Assembly: GCF_042652645.1 (NCBI RefSeq)
Contig: NZ_JBHSGU010000001.1
Span: 124,001 to 188,000, forward strand
Source of the DNA: Glaciecola siphonariae
GTDB taxonomy: Bacteria; Pseudomonadota; Gammaproteobacteria; Enterobacterales; Alteromonadaceae
Length of the DNA: 64,000 bases
Reading direction: 5' to 3'
The notes beneath the pieces were generated by a model. The model made no database searches. It had not been told where the DNA came from and was given only the letters and a program-made list of their open reading frames with translations. Every line of letters begins with the position of its first letter. The stretch's first letter is position 1. This document shows positions 34,871 through 44,007 of the stretch, one piece after another. The translations under genes were made by a program, and so were the position numbers.

Positions 34871-35436
34871 TGGACTTGTTTTCGTTGCAGCAGCAGCTTA
34901 GTGCAGGCATGAAAGGCACACCTGAGGATTCCGAGTCAAACTCGCCGCCGGTAGACCGTTGGAATCCTGCGTTTTGTGGCGATATGAATCTTGTGATTAA
35001 ACGCAGTGGGCAGTGGTGGCATGAGGGCACGCCGTTTACGCGTGCGCCATTGGTTAAGCTTTTTGCAAGCGTGATTAAAAAAGAAGACGAGAAGTACTTT
35101 TTAGTCACACCTGTTGAAAAAATTGGAATTACCGTAGAAGACGTTCCTTTTGTGATTATTGATCACAGCGAACAAGACAATGTTATACATGTAACAACCA
35201 GTGTTGGTGAGCGCTTTACTATTAACCAAGACCACCCTGTGGAGCTTAGAGAGTTTGACGGCCACCCGGTTCCGTATTGCAAGGTACGACGTAACTTGTG
35301 GGCGCGCGTGCATCAAAACGTGCTTTATAGGTGGGTTGAGCAGGCCCAGCAGATTCAGCACAACGGCAAGCTTTCGCTCTACCTACAAAGCGGTGACTAT
35401 CGCTTTAGCATTGGCAGCATTGACGCGGCTGAATAA
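34870..35436 (+). CDS. DUF1285 domain protein
   Basis: A 188-residue cytoplasmic protein of the DUF1285 family. Typical blocks are present: CGDMNLVIKRSGQWWHEGTP, LVKLFASVIKKEDEKYFLVTPVEK, and DGHPVPYCKVRRNLWARV. Function unknown; related structures have a beta-sandwich fold. It is translated from an ATG overlapping the DUF3014 stop (TAATG), a pairing that suggests a common role. Ends 21 nt before the convergent chemoreceptor gene. Confidence 0.87.
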   Translation: MDLFSLQQQLSAGMKGTPEDSESNSPPVDRWNPAFCGDMNLVIKRSGQWWHEGTPFTRAPLVKLFASVIKKEDEKYFLVTPVEKIGITVEDVPFVIIDHSEQDNVIHVTTSVGERFTINQDHPVELREFDGHPVPYCKVRRNLWARVHQNVLYRWVEQAQQIQHNGKLSLYLQSGDYRFSIGSIDAAE

Positions 35437-35457
35437 ACAGCCGCGAGTCACTTCTCA

Positions 35458-37005
35458 TTAGGCTCTGAAGGTTTTTGACAAGCCGCTTAATAGGGTGATA
35501 TTTCGGTCTAAGTTTGCTGCATTTTGCTGCATCTGTTGGGCCATTGTGGTGTTAGTATCGGCCACCGCTAACATCGCTTCGATACTGCCTTTTACGTTGA
35601 TACAGTTTTGATTTTGCGCTTGGCTCGCGTTTACGATGCCGTCGAGCAAATTGGCAATATCGTCAATCATGGTATAGATACCCGCAATACTTTGCGCAGA
35701 TTCGTTGGCTTGCTCTGCACTTTGCATGGCGGTTTCTTTAGAAAAATGCATTTTTTCAACCCATTCTTTGAGCGTGTCGCGCATGGTGTTGGTGCTATTG
35801 ATAGTTCTTGCCGCCGACTCCTGAGTACGAGTAGACAGCGCCCGCACCTCGTCTGCCACAACTGAAAAACCTCTGCCACTTTCGCCCGCGCGCGCCGCCT
35901 CAATCGCAGCGTTTAAGGCCAATAAGTTGGTTTGGTCGGCAATAGATTCAATTTCTCCGATGGTTTGCGCCACTACCTCAGAAGCCTGCATCAATGAGTC
36001 GGCAGTATCAGCCGCCTGCTCCACCACATCCGCGAGACTGTTAACACCGTCACGCCCTTGCAAAATAAGTGCTTTTGCCGACGCACATTGTTCATTAGTA
36101 GAAGCGACACTCTGATTGGTTTGATTAGTACTATTTAACACCGACTGACTGCCCGCCTCCATCGCGCCAATTGCCTCGGTTATGGCAAACATTTCAGCTT
36201 GTTGCCGACTTATACCCAGATTTGTTTGCTCCGCAATTTCTAAGGTTTTATGAGCGATTTGCTCAATACGCTGCGATGCATCCTGCGTGCGCCCGATGAT
36301 TGTGCGCTGCATGGCTTTTTGCATGCCCAAATGAAAATTAACGATTCCTGATGAACCGCTGCCTCCGAGCACATAGCGGCTCACACTGTCATATTCATCT
36401 TTCAAGCTCTGAGCAAGACGCGGGGTATCGATAAGTTCCCCTTTGAATATCACAAGAGCACTTAGCGATAACGCAATGATGCCGAGACTCACAAACCAGC
36501 TGGCGCTTAAGCCCGCATATATCGTTAGCGCCAACAGCAATAATAAAAATAGCGCTGATTTTTTCGCGTAATCAAGGCGAAAGCGTGAATCGGACTTACC
36601 TGCATTTATGCTGGTGTATAACTCTTCTGCCCGAGTGACTTGCTCGGGCTTAGGCTTGACCCTTACCGATTGATAACCAACTAATGCATCATTTTCATAG
36701 ATTGGGGTAACAAAGGCGTCGACCCAGTAATAGCTGCCGTCTTTACATCGATTTTTTACAATGCCATGCCAAGACTGACCGGCTTTTAAATGATCCCACA
36801 TGTCTTTAAAAGCTGCTGCCGGCATATCGGGGTGGCGAACGATGTTATGGCTATGTCCTACAAGTTCATCTTCGGTATATCCTGCCACTTTACAGAAGAT
36901 GTCGTTAGCATAGGTAATTACACCCCTTGCGTCGGTAGTAGAGACTAATTGTTCGGATTCTTCAAACGTGACTTCGTGGTCTTGGGTGGGTCTATTTTTG
37001 GGCAT
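35458..37005 (-). CDS. Aer-like PAS methyl-accepting chemotaxis receptor
   Basis: A 515-residue receptor likely mediating energy or redox taxis. An N-terminal PAS domain (about 18-125), LVSTTDARGVITYANDIFCKV to GIVKNRCKDGSYYWVDAFVTPI, matches the FAD-binding PAS of E. coli Aer, including NIVRHPDMPAAAFKDMW. Two adjacent hydrophobic segments (about 155-195) form a membrane hairpin without a periplasmic domain. The signalling domain (about 240-510) carries the conserved tip QTNLLALNAAIEAARAGE. No HAMP is obvious. The start at 37005 aligns with family N-termini. No C-terminal CheR pentapeptide. Stands alone; partner chemotaxis genes are elsewhere. Confidence 0.92.
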   Translation of the reverse strand: MPKNRPTQDHEVTFEESEQLVSTTDARGVITYANDIFCKVAGYTEDELVGHSHNIVRHPDMPAAAFKDMWDHLKAGQSWHGIVKNRCKDGSYYWVDAFVTPIYENDALVGYQSVRVKPKPEQVTRAEELYTSINAGKSDSRFRLDYAKKSALFLLLLLALTIYAGLSASWFVSLGIIALSLSALVIFKGELIDTPRLAQSLKDEYDSVSRYVLGGSGSSGIVNFHLGMQKAMQRTIIGRTQDASQRIEQIAHKTLEIAEQTNLGISRQQAEMFAITEAIGAMEAGSQSVLNSTNQTNQSVASTNEQCASAKALILQGRDGVNSLADVVEQAADTADSLMQASEVVAQTIGEIESIADQTNLLALNAAIEAARAGESGRGFSVVADEVRALSTRTQESAARTINSTNTMRDTLKEWVEKMHFSKETAMQSAEQANESAQSIAGIYTMIDDIANLLDGIVNASQAQNQNCINVKGSIEAMLAVADTNTTMAQQMQQNAANLDRNITLLSGLSKTFRA

Positions 37006-37126
37006 GATACGGGCACCTCTCATGCAAACAAAGTGAAGGTGTTAACTTAGTATATCGACACGAAATCTTTGATCTCAAGGACATATTGTCCTAATGTGTG
37101 AACACTCGAAGAAAAAGGTTATAACA

Positions 37127-38431
37127 ATGAAAATAATTCAATCTTTCTCGAAGTGCATACTGATAGCGAGCTTGTCTTTAACGCTCAGCAGTCCTGCACT
37201 TTCTGCCACCTACATATATGCCAGCAAAGTGATTACCGCAGAAGACGGTAAAATGAGAAAAGACCTCACCGTTGTAGTTGACGAGGGGCTGATTACCGAT
37301 ATTTTGGACGGTAAGCAACAAGGCTCTGATTCCGATACGTTTGTGGATTTGAGCGACCATACTTTGATGCCCGGCTTTATGGACATGCACACCCACATTA
37401 CCTTTCAAAATGAAGGCACTGCTGGCTACTTAAAGCGCTTTAGTAACAACGAAGCTGACTACGCTATTGCAGGCGTAGATTATGCGCAAAAAACACTCAT
37501 GGCAGGGTTTACCACCGTACGAAACTTAGGCGACAGTTACAATGAAACCGTTGCATTAAGAAAGGCCATTGACCGCGGTATCGTGGCAGGCCCTCGTATT
37601 TATACCTCGGGCAAGTCTATTGCTACCACCGGCGGACACGCCGATCCTACCAACGGTATGCGCCGCGACTTAATGGGCAGCCCAACGCCTTCTGAAGGTG
37701 TTGTGAATGGCGTAGCACAAGCACGACAAGCAGTGCGTCAGCGTTATAAAGACGGTGCCGACCTCATCAAAATAACCGCTACGGGCGGGGTGTTGTCGGT
37801 TGCCAAGAGCGGACAAAACCCACAGTTTATGACCGACGAACTCGAAGCGATTGTGCAAACCGCCAAAGACTACGAGATGACAGTTGCCGTGCACGCTCAT
37901 GGCAAAGAAGGCATGAAACGCGCAATACTTGCAGGCGTTGACTCTATTGAGCACGGCACCTACATGGACGATGAGATTTTTAAGCTGATGCGCAAAAACA
38001 AAGTGTATTACGTGCCCACCATATCGGCAGGTAACTTTGTGGCAGAAAAAGCGAAAATCGACGGTTATTTTCCTGCGATTGTGCGCCCAAAAGCCGCTGC
38101 GATTGGCCCTCTAATTCAAAACACCTTTGCAAAAGCCTATGAAAACGGTGTGATGATTGCGTTTGGTACAGACGCAGGCGTATCGCCCCATGGTGACAAT
38201 GCTTTGGAGTTTGAACTCATGGTGAGCGCAGGCATGTCGCCTATGGATGCAATCCGCTCGGCTACCTATAACACCGCAAAACTGCTTAAAATCGATGACA
38301 AACTTGGTACCATAGAAAAGAACAAGCTTGCTGATTTAGTCGCAGTTAAGGGCGATCCAATCGACAATATTCGTGTGCTGCAAGACGTAAATTTTGTGAT
38401 GAAAGACGGCCTGATTTACAAGCAAGACTGA
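37127..38431 (+). CDS. Exported amidohydrolase-family protein
   Basis: A 434-residue metal-dependent hydrolase of the imidazolonepropionase/Xaa-Pro dipeptidase-like subgroup. A signal peptide ends at ALSA-TY (about 27). Metal ligands: H88/H90 in MDMHTH, the likely carbamylated Lys in DLIKITATGG, the HAHG and EHGT histidines, and the Asp in GTDAGVSPHG. The start at 37127 follows AAGG; the frame extends 11 codons earlier without a ribosome site. Related enzymes cleave acyl-dipeptides or prolidase substrates in the periplasm. Terminated by a clear hairpin. Confidence 0.9.
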   Translation: MKIIQSFSKCILIASLSLTLSSPALSATYIYASKVITAEDGKMRKDLTVVVDEGLITDILDGKQQGSDSDTFVDLSDHTLMPGFMDMHTHITFQNEGTAGYLKRFSNNEADYAIAGVDYAQKTLMAGFTTVRNLGDSYNETVALRKAIDRGIVAGPRIYTSGKSIATTGGHADPTNGMRRDLMGSPTPSEGVVNGVAQARQAVRQRYKDGADLIKITATGGVLSVAKSGQNPQFMTDELEAIVQTAKDYEMTVAVHAHGKEGMKRAILAGVDSIEHGTYMDDEIFKLMRKNKVYYVPTISAGNFVAEKAKIDGYFPAIVRPKAAAIGPLIQNTFAKAYENGVMIAFGTDAGVSPHGDNALEFELMVSAGMSPMDAIRSATYNTAKLLKIDDKLGTIEKNKLADLVAVKGDPIDNIRVLQDVNFVMKDGLIYKQD

Positions 38432-38502
38432 TGTTGCTGCAAAGCATTGCCAGGGCGCTTTTTACGGGGCAATGCTTGCCTGTAGGGCGCATCAATTCTC
38501 AC

Positions 38503-38541
38503 CAGCCCATTGTTTATGCAAGCAGTGGGCTGATTTCTTTT
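38503..38541 (+). terminator. Terminator after the amidohydrolase gene
   Basis: CAGCCCATTG/CAGTGGGCTG stem of 10 bp (one G-T pair), 10-nt loop, followed by ATTTCTTTT. It ends only 8 nt before the TTG used for the next gene, so that gene probably has a promoter overlapping the hairpin or is read through. Confidence 0.75.
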
Positions 38542-38548
38542 AGCCTTA

Positions 38549-39151
38549 TTGGACGCTTACCGCTTGGGTACTAGAAAACGTTTAAAAAAACGCATTAAAA
38601 AAATGATTCATTCTGAGCATATGCTCCCCAGCATAGGCCTAGCATCGTTTCTTGAATCAACCGTTGTGCCAATTCCCCTTGAAACACTATTGATACCGCT
38701 GATGCAGGCCCGTAGAGAGAAACTCTGGCTGATTGCAGCGGTTACTACATTGGGCTGTTTGGTGGGCGCATTGTTGGGTTACTTTATTGGTTACTTTTTG
38801 TTTGACTTGCTGCGTGACCCTATCATGACTTACATCACTACCGAGCAAGAATTTGAAACCTTTAAAGGGCAAATGGACACTCATGGGTTTTGGTTTGTGT
38901 TCAGTACCGGCGTAACACCCATACCGCTGCAAATTGCGATGTTAATTGCGGGGGTCACTAGCTATTCGCTGTTTTTGTATATGCTGGCCATTACTACGAG
39001 TCGCTGCATTCGTTATTTTGGCTTAGCAATACTGGTGTATTTCTTTGGAAACCGAACCGAAAAAATTGTTAGGCGGTATAAATGGCAGGTGGTGGTAGGA
39101 ATTAGCATTTTGATTGCAGGGTTTATCACTTATAAGATTCTTTCAGCTTAG
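38549..39151 (+). CDS. VTT-domain (DedA/YqaA-like) membrane protein
   Basis: A 200-residue inner-membrane protein of the SNARE-associated/VTT group. A basic N-terminus (KRLKKRIKKM) precedes IGLASFLESTVVPIPLETLLIPLMQAR, the family hairpin with its conserved E and PIP residues, then four to five helices including GCLVGALLGYFIGYFLF and VTPIPLQIAMLIAGVTSYSL. Relatives are lipid scramblase-like or envelope-maintenance proteins. The TTG start has no good ribosome site; a second TTG at 38564 or the ATG at 38603 are alternatives, but the basic helix is conserved in the group. Confidence 0.82.
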   Translation: MDAYRLGTRKRLKKRIKKMIHSEHMLPSIGLASFLESTVVPIPLETLLIPLMQARREKLWLIAAVTTLGCLVGALLGYFIGYFLFDLLRDPIMTYITTEQEFETFKGQMDTHGFWFVFSTGVTPIPLQIAMLIAGVTSYSLFLYMLAITTSRCIRYFGLAILVYFFGNRTEKIVRRYKWQVVVGISILIAGFITYKILSA

Positions 39152-39198
39152 TCAGATTGTTTGGCTGACATACACATAACAATTAAGAGGATGTTTAC

Positions 39199-39945
39199 AT
39201 GAAACCATTAATTGCATTAGGGCTCGCCTGCTGCTTTGTATTTACGCCGGCGCACGCCAACGTTGAAGAAAAGCTCAAAGCGGCGATGTCGTCAGATATT
39301 AGAAGCCAAGCGGAAGTTGAGCGCGACCGTAACCGTAAGCCTATTGAAACCTTAAGCTTTTTTGGCTTAGAAGACGATATGACGGTGATTGAGCTTATAC
39401 CCGGTGGCGGATGGTACACAAAGCTGCTTGTGCCGGTATTGGCAGAAAAGGGCACCTATTACGGCGCCATTGGTACAAGCCGTATAGAAACTGCGCTAGC
39501 CACTGCGCCCGGCTTTGAGCGCATGAACATTATTGCAAAAGACGCTCGTCTTTACCGCGAAGAAGGCTCACGGTTTTATTCACTTGAGCTAGGTAGCCTC
39601 GGCGTGACCGACGCCGATATGGTGGTAACGTTTAGAAACTATCACAACTTTGGCGACCAAGGCCGCGCTGCTATGAACAAAGCTGCGTTTGACGCACTAA
39701 AACCCGGCGGCATTTACGCCGTTGTTGACCACACAGCCCGCCACATGGAGCCTATGAACGACAGCAACCGACGACGCTTTGACCCGGTAAAAGCAATTAA
39801 AGAGATTCAAGATGCTGGCTTTGTACTGGTAGATTTTGCAGACTTACACTACAAAGAAGATGACGAGCTAGAATACGAAGTAGGCGCCCGTTCAGTAAGT
39901 GGCAACACCGACCGCTGGACTTTAAAGTTTATGAAGCCTGAATAA
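39199..39945 (+). CDS. Exported class I methyltransferase-like protein
   Basis: A 248-residue protein with a cleavable signal peptide (MKPLIALGLACCFVFTPAHA, cleavage after AHA). The mature part resembles class I SAM-dependent methyltransferases: VIELIPGGGWYTKLLVP is the modified glycine-rich loop, followed by FRNYHNFGDQG and AFDALKPGGIYAVVDHTA. Such exported members are widespread in marine gammaproteobacteria, but a periplasmic location is hard to reconcile with cytosolic SAM, so catalytic activity is uncertain. AAGAGG precedes the ATG. Convergent with tusA. Confidence 0.85.
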   Translation: MKPLIALGLACCFVFTPAHANVEEKLKAAMSSDIRSQAEVERDRNRKPIETLSFFGLEDDMTVIELIPGGGWYTKLLVPVLAEKGTYYGAIGTSRIETALATAPGFERMNIIAKDARLYREEGSRFYSLELGSLGVTDADMVVTFRNYHNFGDQGRAAMNKAAFDALKPGGIYAVVDHTARHMEPMNDSNRRRFDPVKAIKEIQDAGFVLVDFADLHYKEDDELEYEVGARSVSGNTDRWTLKFMKPE

Positions 39946-39959
39946 GTCGAGAACCTCAT

Positions 39960-39987
39960 GGAGATCATCGCCTTCGCGATGATGACG
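39960..39987. repeat. REP-like 28-nt palindromic element, copy 2
   Basis: Same flanks (GGAGATC and GATGACG) and total length as the copy at 21781-21808, with core ATCGCCTTCGCGAT. The stem ATCATCGC/GCGATGAT is perfect around a CTTC loop. It lies between two convergent genes, a typical REP position. The GCCTTCGC centre resembles widespread bacterial palindromic repeats. Confidence 0.6.
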
Positions 39988-40039
39988 GCGATTATAGGAT
40001 AGAGGATGACAACCCTCGTATCAGGCTTGGTTGTATTAC

Positions 40040-40300
40040 TTATATGCCCTTTCGAATCAAATACCGATAAGGGGCAGCGTCGGTATCTTGAGCTAGTAGC
40101 GTGTGGTCCATAAAACGGCAAAAGCTCGGGATGTCGCGAGTGGTGGAGTGGTCGTCGGCGGTAATGCATAAGGTTTCGCCGTCTCGCATCTTTCTTACCT
40201 TTAAACGCACCATCATCACCGGCTCAGGGCAGCGCAGCCCTAATGCATCTAGCTGATGATCAGCACTTGCAAATACATCATCTTCATTACGCTTATTCAC
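40040..40300 (-). CDS. tusA: Sulfur carrier protein TusA
   Basis: An 86-residue sulfurtransferase relay protein delivering persulfide sulfur for tRNA 2-thiouridine synthesis. The signature LDALGLRCPEPVMMVR carries the active Cys24 in CPEP. The rest (DGETLCITADDHSTTRDIPSFCRFMDH) is canonical. The start is GTG at 40300 with a CAGGA ribosome site. It follows pyrE by 17 nt, giving an rph-pyrE-tusA operon; the association with pyrE is unusual compared with E. coli. Confidence 0.93.
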   Translation of the reverse strand: MNKRNEDDVFASADHQLDALGLRCPEPVMMVRLKVRKMRDGETLCITADDHSTTRDIPSFCRFMDHTLLAQDTDAAPYRYLIRKGI

Positions 40301-40317
40301 GCAGTAATCCTGAGTGC

Positions 40318-40965
40318 CTAAAGGGCAATGCCGTATTGCTCTCTATAAGTTTCGATAGAGGCAATGGCCTGTGCGTTATCGTCGTGTTCTTTTAAGTAAG
40401 CCACTACATCACTTAAAGTCACTATAGAATAAACCTTGGTGTGATAATCGCGCTCTACCTCTTGAATAGCCGACAATTCACCGCGTCCCTTCTCTTGGCG
40501 GTCTAATGCGATGAGCACACCTGCCAATGTCGCTTTATGCTGGGTAATTATTTCCATCGACTCACGAATGGCCGTTCCTGCAGTTATAACATCATCTACC
40601 AGCATGATGTTGCCCTCTAGTGGACTACCCACCAATGAGCCACCCTCGCCGTGAGTTTTCGCCTCTTTGCGATTAAAACAAAACGGAACGTCTTCACCGT
40701 AAGAATTTGAGAGCGCAATTGCCGTGGCCGAGGCAATAGTGATGCCCTTGTAGGCAGGGCCAAACAGCACGTCGTACTCTGCTTTTTCAGTTTGCAGGGC
40801 GCTTGCATAAAAATGGCCGAGCTTAGCCAAATCACGACCTGTGTTAAACAAACCTGCATTGAAAAAGTACGGGCTGGTGCGGCCCGATTTTAAGGTAAAT
40901 TCACCAAACTTAAGCACATTGCGCTGTATCGCAAATTCAATAAATTCTCGTTTATAGTCGTGCAT
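40318..40965 (-). CDS. pyrE: Orotate phosphoribosyltransferase
   Basis: Adds the phosphoribosyl group of PRPP to orotate in pyrimidine synthesis; 215 residues as in E. coli (213). Motifs: FTLKSGRTSPYFFNAGLF near the N-terminus, FGPAYKGI, the flexible loop RKEAKTHGEGGSLVG and the PRPP-binding loop IMLVDDVITAGTAIRE. Lies 69 nt after rph on the same strand, the conserved rph-pyrE pair. I looked for the E. coli-type attenuator in the gap and saw no clear hairpin with a T run. Confidence 0.97.
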   Translation of the reverse strand: MHDYKREFIEFAIQRNVLKFGEFTLKSGRTSPYFFNAGLFNTGRDLAKLGHFYASALQTEKAEYDVLFGPAYKGITIASATAIALSNSYGEDVPFCFNRKEAKTHGEGGSLVGSPLEGNIMLVDDVITAGTAIRESMEIITQHKATLAGVLIALDRQEKGRGELSAIQEVERDYHTKVYSIVTLSDVVAYLKEHDDNAQAIASIETYREQYGIAL

Positions 40966-41034
40966 GGTTTAACTCTCAAACGTTGTCATCAAAACGAAGC
41001 GCTAGGTATCGCTACATATTTTGGCTAGGGCTGC

Positions 41035-41748
41035 TTATGCAAGCGCGGTGCGCTGAATATCAAAGAGCTCTTTTATGCCAACGCGGGCCAGCTCTAGCAT
41101 TTCGTTCATTTCGTCAAAGCTGAACGGTTCACCCTCTGCGGTGCCCTGTACTTCAATGAGTTTGCCGGTTTCAGTCATTACCACGTTCATGTCGGTTTCA
41201 GCGTCGGAGTCTTCTAAGTATTCTAAATCGGCAATGGCCGCGCCTTTGTACACACCTACCGACAGCGCGGCAATCATGTGCTTAAGTGGGTTCGTTTTTA
41301 AAATGCCTTTTTTACGCATCCAAGAAAGCGCGTCAACTAATGCCACGCAGGCGCCTGTAATTGAGGCGGTGCGCGTGCCGCCGTCGGCTTGGATCACGTC
41401 GCAGTCAACGGTAATGGTGTTTTCGCCCAGCATTTTCAGGTCTACCGCGGCGCGCAGTGAGCGGGCAATTAAACGCTGTATTTCAAGGGTTCTGCCGCCT
41501 TGCTTGCCACGAGCGGCCTCTCGATCAGAACGAGTGTGGGTGGCGCGAGGAAGCATGCTGTACTCGGCTGTTATCCAGCCCTTTCCTTGGCCCTTCATAA
41601 AGCGCGGCACGCCCTCTTGAACACTGGCGTTACACAGCACTTTTGTATTGCCAAACTCTATCAATACCGAGCCTTCAGCGTGGCATGTGAATGAACGAGT
41701 AATAGTAACTGGACGAATTTGACTGGCCGTGCGATTGCTTGGACGCAT
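41035..41748 (-). CDS. rph: Ribonuclease PH
   Basis: Phosphorolytic 3'-5' exoribonuclease that trims tRNA 3' ends; 237 residues, full length (not the truncated K-12 form). Landmarks: RPSNRTASQIRPVTITR at the N-terminus, GWITAEYSMLPRATHTRSDREA, and the catalytic core TITVDCDVIQADGGTRTASITGA. AAGGAG precedes the ATG. First gene of rph-pyrE-tusA. In E. coli it is divergent from yicC; here an S9 peptidase gene lies between them on the rph strand. Confidence 0.97.
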   Translation of the reverse strand: MRPSNRTASQIRPVTITRSFTCHAEGSVLIEFGNTKVLCNASVQEGVPRFMKGQGKGWITAEYSMLPRATHTRSDREAARGKQGGRTLEIQRLIARSLRAAVDLKMLGENTITVDCDVIQADGGTRTASITGACVALVDALSWMRKKGILKTNPLKHMIAALSVGVYKGAAIADLEYLEDSDAETDMNVVMTETGKLIEVQGTAEGEPFSFDEMNEMLELARVGIKELFDIQRTALA

Positions 41749-41872
41749 GTAATAGGGCTCCTTGATGCCTGAACCGCGCTAACAGTTAACGCGAAATAAT
41801 GAGGCGAGATAAGATGCGGTAGAGTATACCGCATCTAGAAGGGGCGTCCAAACCGATGTTGAGTATAAAGGC

Positions 41873-43831
41873 CTACTTTAGGTGCTTGTCTAAAAATGCC
41901 GCAACAGTCTCAAAATATTTAATTTGCGACTCTTCTTCATAAAAACTGTGCCCAGCGCGGTCAATGGTAAACCACTGGTAGTCTTTTGAATAACGGTCGA
42001 GCTCGGTCATAAGCGTTTTGGCATGCGCAATAGGCACTTGGTAGTCGTCACCGCCATGAGCCAGCAATAAAGGCGCTTTTAACTTTGCTACATGAGTCAC
42101 TGGTGACTGCGCTTTTAACTGAGCTGGGTCGCTGCCTAGTTGTATATTTAAAAAAGCTGGGCCATAAAGCAGGTACTCGCTTACGTTCCCCTCCTCTTTA
42201 AGTTGTTCAAGGTCGTAAACACCAGCACTTGCTACCACGCACGTAAACAAATCGGGCGCGATTGTGGCCGACATCACCGCAGAGTAACCACCAAAGCTGC
42301 TTCCCATTATGCAAACCTTATCTGTTTGAATGCCGCCTGAGTTAATCACATATTGCGTTGCCTCAATGATGTCTTGCTGGGCAAGCGTGCCCCAGTTTTT
42401 ACGGACGGCGAATTGATGTTTTTTGCCATAGCCGGTTGACCCTCTGAAATTAACGCGCAACACCGCATAGCCTCTAGATGCCAGCATTTGCACTTCAGAG
42501 TTGAAGCGCCAATAGTCTCGCGACTCTGGCCCGCCGTGCACAAGGACCACTAAAGGCACATTTTGGGTTTCAGGAATATGCGAGGGGAAGGTTATATAAG
42601 CAGGTATTTGCGCGCCGTCGGAGGCTGCAAATGAGAACGGAAAAGACTGCGAAAGCGACGTACTTGGCAGCTCTTTTTTGTTTGTAAATAACAGCCTGAG
42701 CTTCTTAGTTTTAGCGTTGTATAGATAAAACTGACCGGGCACAATTTCATTGTGGGCGTAAATGACGAATTGCTCATTGGCGTCGTCTGCGCTGGTGATA
42801 GAAACCACATATCCTTTAAATACACTAAACAGGTGCTCATAAATTGCACGCTCACTAGACGCTGAGTCGAGCAAGACATAGCTTGGGTAGCCATCGTCAA
42901 GGGCAATAGCCAGCGGCACACTATCGGTACTGTCGAGCGCTAAGCCGGTTATATCTACCTTTGGGTTATTGTAAATAAGTGCTCTCTTACCCGATTTGAG
43001 GTTCATTCGGTATAGGGCAGTGGTATTCGTTTCACTGTCGTCGATATAAATTAAGTTTTCGCCTTGCTCGTCTACCCCAATTGCCTCAAAACCGCCACCA
43101 AAGCCTTGATCAGAAATGTCGTTGTATTGGCCGTTGTTGTAGCTATAAATGATGCGTTTGTAATTTTCATCAATGCCAACCGCAACAACGGGCTCGCCCT
43201 CGTCAGTAGAAACAACGTAAAAAGTGCCTAGCGGCGTGCTAGCCACAACCGAACTTAGGTCGCCAGTGTTAATGTTAAGCTTGTGCAGCGTTTTTTGCGA
43301 CAAGCCAGCCATGCTCCAAGGCTTAACGGTAATGAGAATATGGTCTTCGTCGTTAGGCAAGAGGTTTACTACGTCAGCAAAACCACGCACCGCCTCTTTT
43401 GTTTTAAGCTTAGTGCCTACTTGCTGCTCACCGCCGCGATAGCCAAAAATAATTTCGCCGAGCTTGCCATCGAGGTTTATCGCGTATAGCTCTCCGTAGT
43501 AACTTGGGTCTTCCGACCATGGCTCGCTCTGCAATATTTGCATAACAATGCGCTCATTGTTTGCCCACCAAAACGCACCCACCTGTTGTTTGCCACCAAA
43601 ATCGGCACCACCCACAGGCTCTAGCGTGTCGGCTTTAACAATAGCCAACCGCCGCTTGTCGTCTTTCCTTATAATTATGGCGAGGTGTTTGCCATCGGGG
43701 CTTATTTTTGCCGACGAAAATTCAGAGTCTTTGGCAAAATCGGCAGGACTTGGCCCGGTATCGGCCAGTGCTGAAGACACAAACAACATGCAAACGCACA
43801 TAATTGCTACGCAAGATTTCAGGGAATTCAT
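41873..43831 (-). CDS. Exported S9-family prolyl oligopeptidase-like peptidase
   Basis: A 652-residue serine peptidase. A signal peptide ends at ALA-DT (about 24). A WD40-like beta-propeller (about 30-390) contains FSSAKISPDGKHLAIIIRK. The alpha/beta-hydrolase domain (about 400-650) has PLVVLVHGGPESRDYW, the nucleophile S512 in GSSFGGYS, the Asp in HGGDDYQVP and the His in DRAGHSF. AAGGAG precedes the ATG. Likely degrades oligopeptides in the periplasm. Downstream of yicC's divergent promoter region and 125 nt before rph; read-through into rph is possible. Confidence 0.93.
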   Translation of the reverse strand: MNSLKSCVAIMCVCMLFVSSALADTGPSPADFAKDSEFSSAKISPDGKHLAIIIRKDDKRRLAIVKADTLEPVGGADFGGKQQVGAFWWANNERIVMQILQSEPWSEDPSYYGELYAINLDGKLGEIIFGYRGGEQQVGTKLKTKEAVRGFADVVNLLPNDEDHILITVKPWSMAGLSQKTLHKLNINTGDLSSVVASTPLGTFYVVSTDEGEPVVAVGIDENYKRIIYSYNNGQYNDISDQGFGGGFEAIGVDEQGENLIYIDDSETNTTALYRMNLKSGKRALIYNNPKVDITGLALDSTDSVPLAIALDDGYPSYVLLDSASSERAIYEHLFSVFKGYVVSITSADDANEQFVIYAHNEIVPGQFYLYNAKTKKLRLLFTNKKELPSTSLSQSFPFSFAASDGAQIPAYITFPSHIPETQNVPLVVLVHGGPESRDYWRFNSEVQMLASRGYAVLRVNFRGSTGYGKKHQFAVRKNWGTLAQQDIIEATQYVINSGGIQTDKVCIMGSSFGGYSAVMSATIAPDLFTCVVASAGVYDLEQLKEEGNVSEYLLYGPAFLNIQLGSDPAQLKAQSPVTHVAKLKAPLLLAHGGDDYQVPIAHAKTLMTELDRYSKDYQWFTIDRAGHSFYEEESQIKYFETVAAFLDKHLK

Positions 43832-44007
43832 ATACTCTCCTTGGTATGGTAATGCTTCCGTGATTAAACTTTAAACATCACAATATCACACTCTTGATTA
43901 CGCAAAAAAGCGAAATTTCACTAAGCCCTCACATAAATAAAAACATGACATTAGCGGCCATACTCACTAGACTTAAACACGAAATATAAACCACAAAAGA
44001 GACCGCT

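Noticed and set aside
38443..38476. AGCATTGCC/GGCAATGCT inverted repeat as terminator
   Set aside because: Stem is fine but the loop is long and no T run follows; the next hairpin at 38503 is the better terminator.
40966..41034. pyrE attenuator between rph and pyrE
   Set aside because: No hairpin followed by a T tract could be found in the gap.
41075..41620. 181-codon antisense ORF in rph
   Set aside because: Shadow of rph: the sense frame is a canonical RNase PH and the antisense product has a low-complexity Ser/Ala-rich composition.
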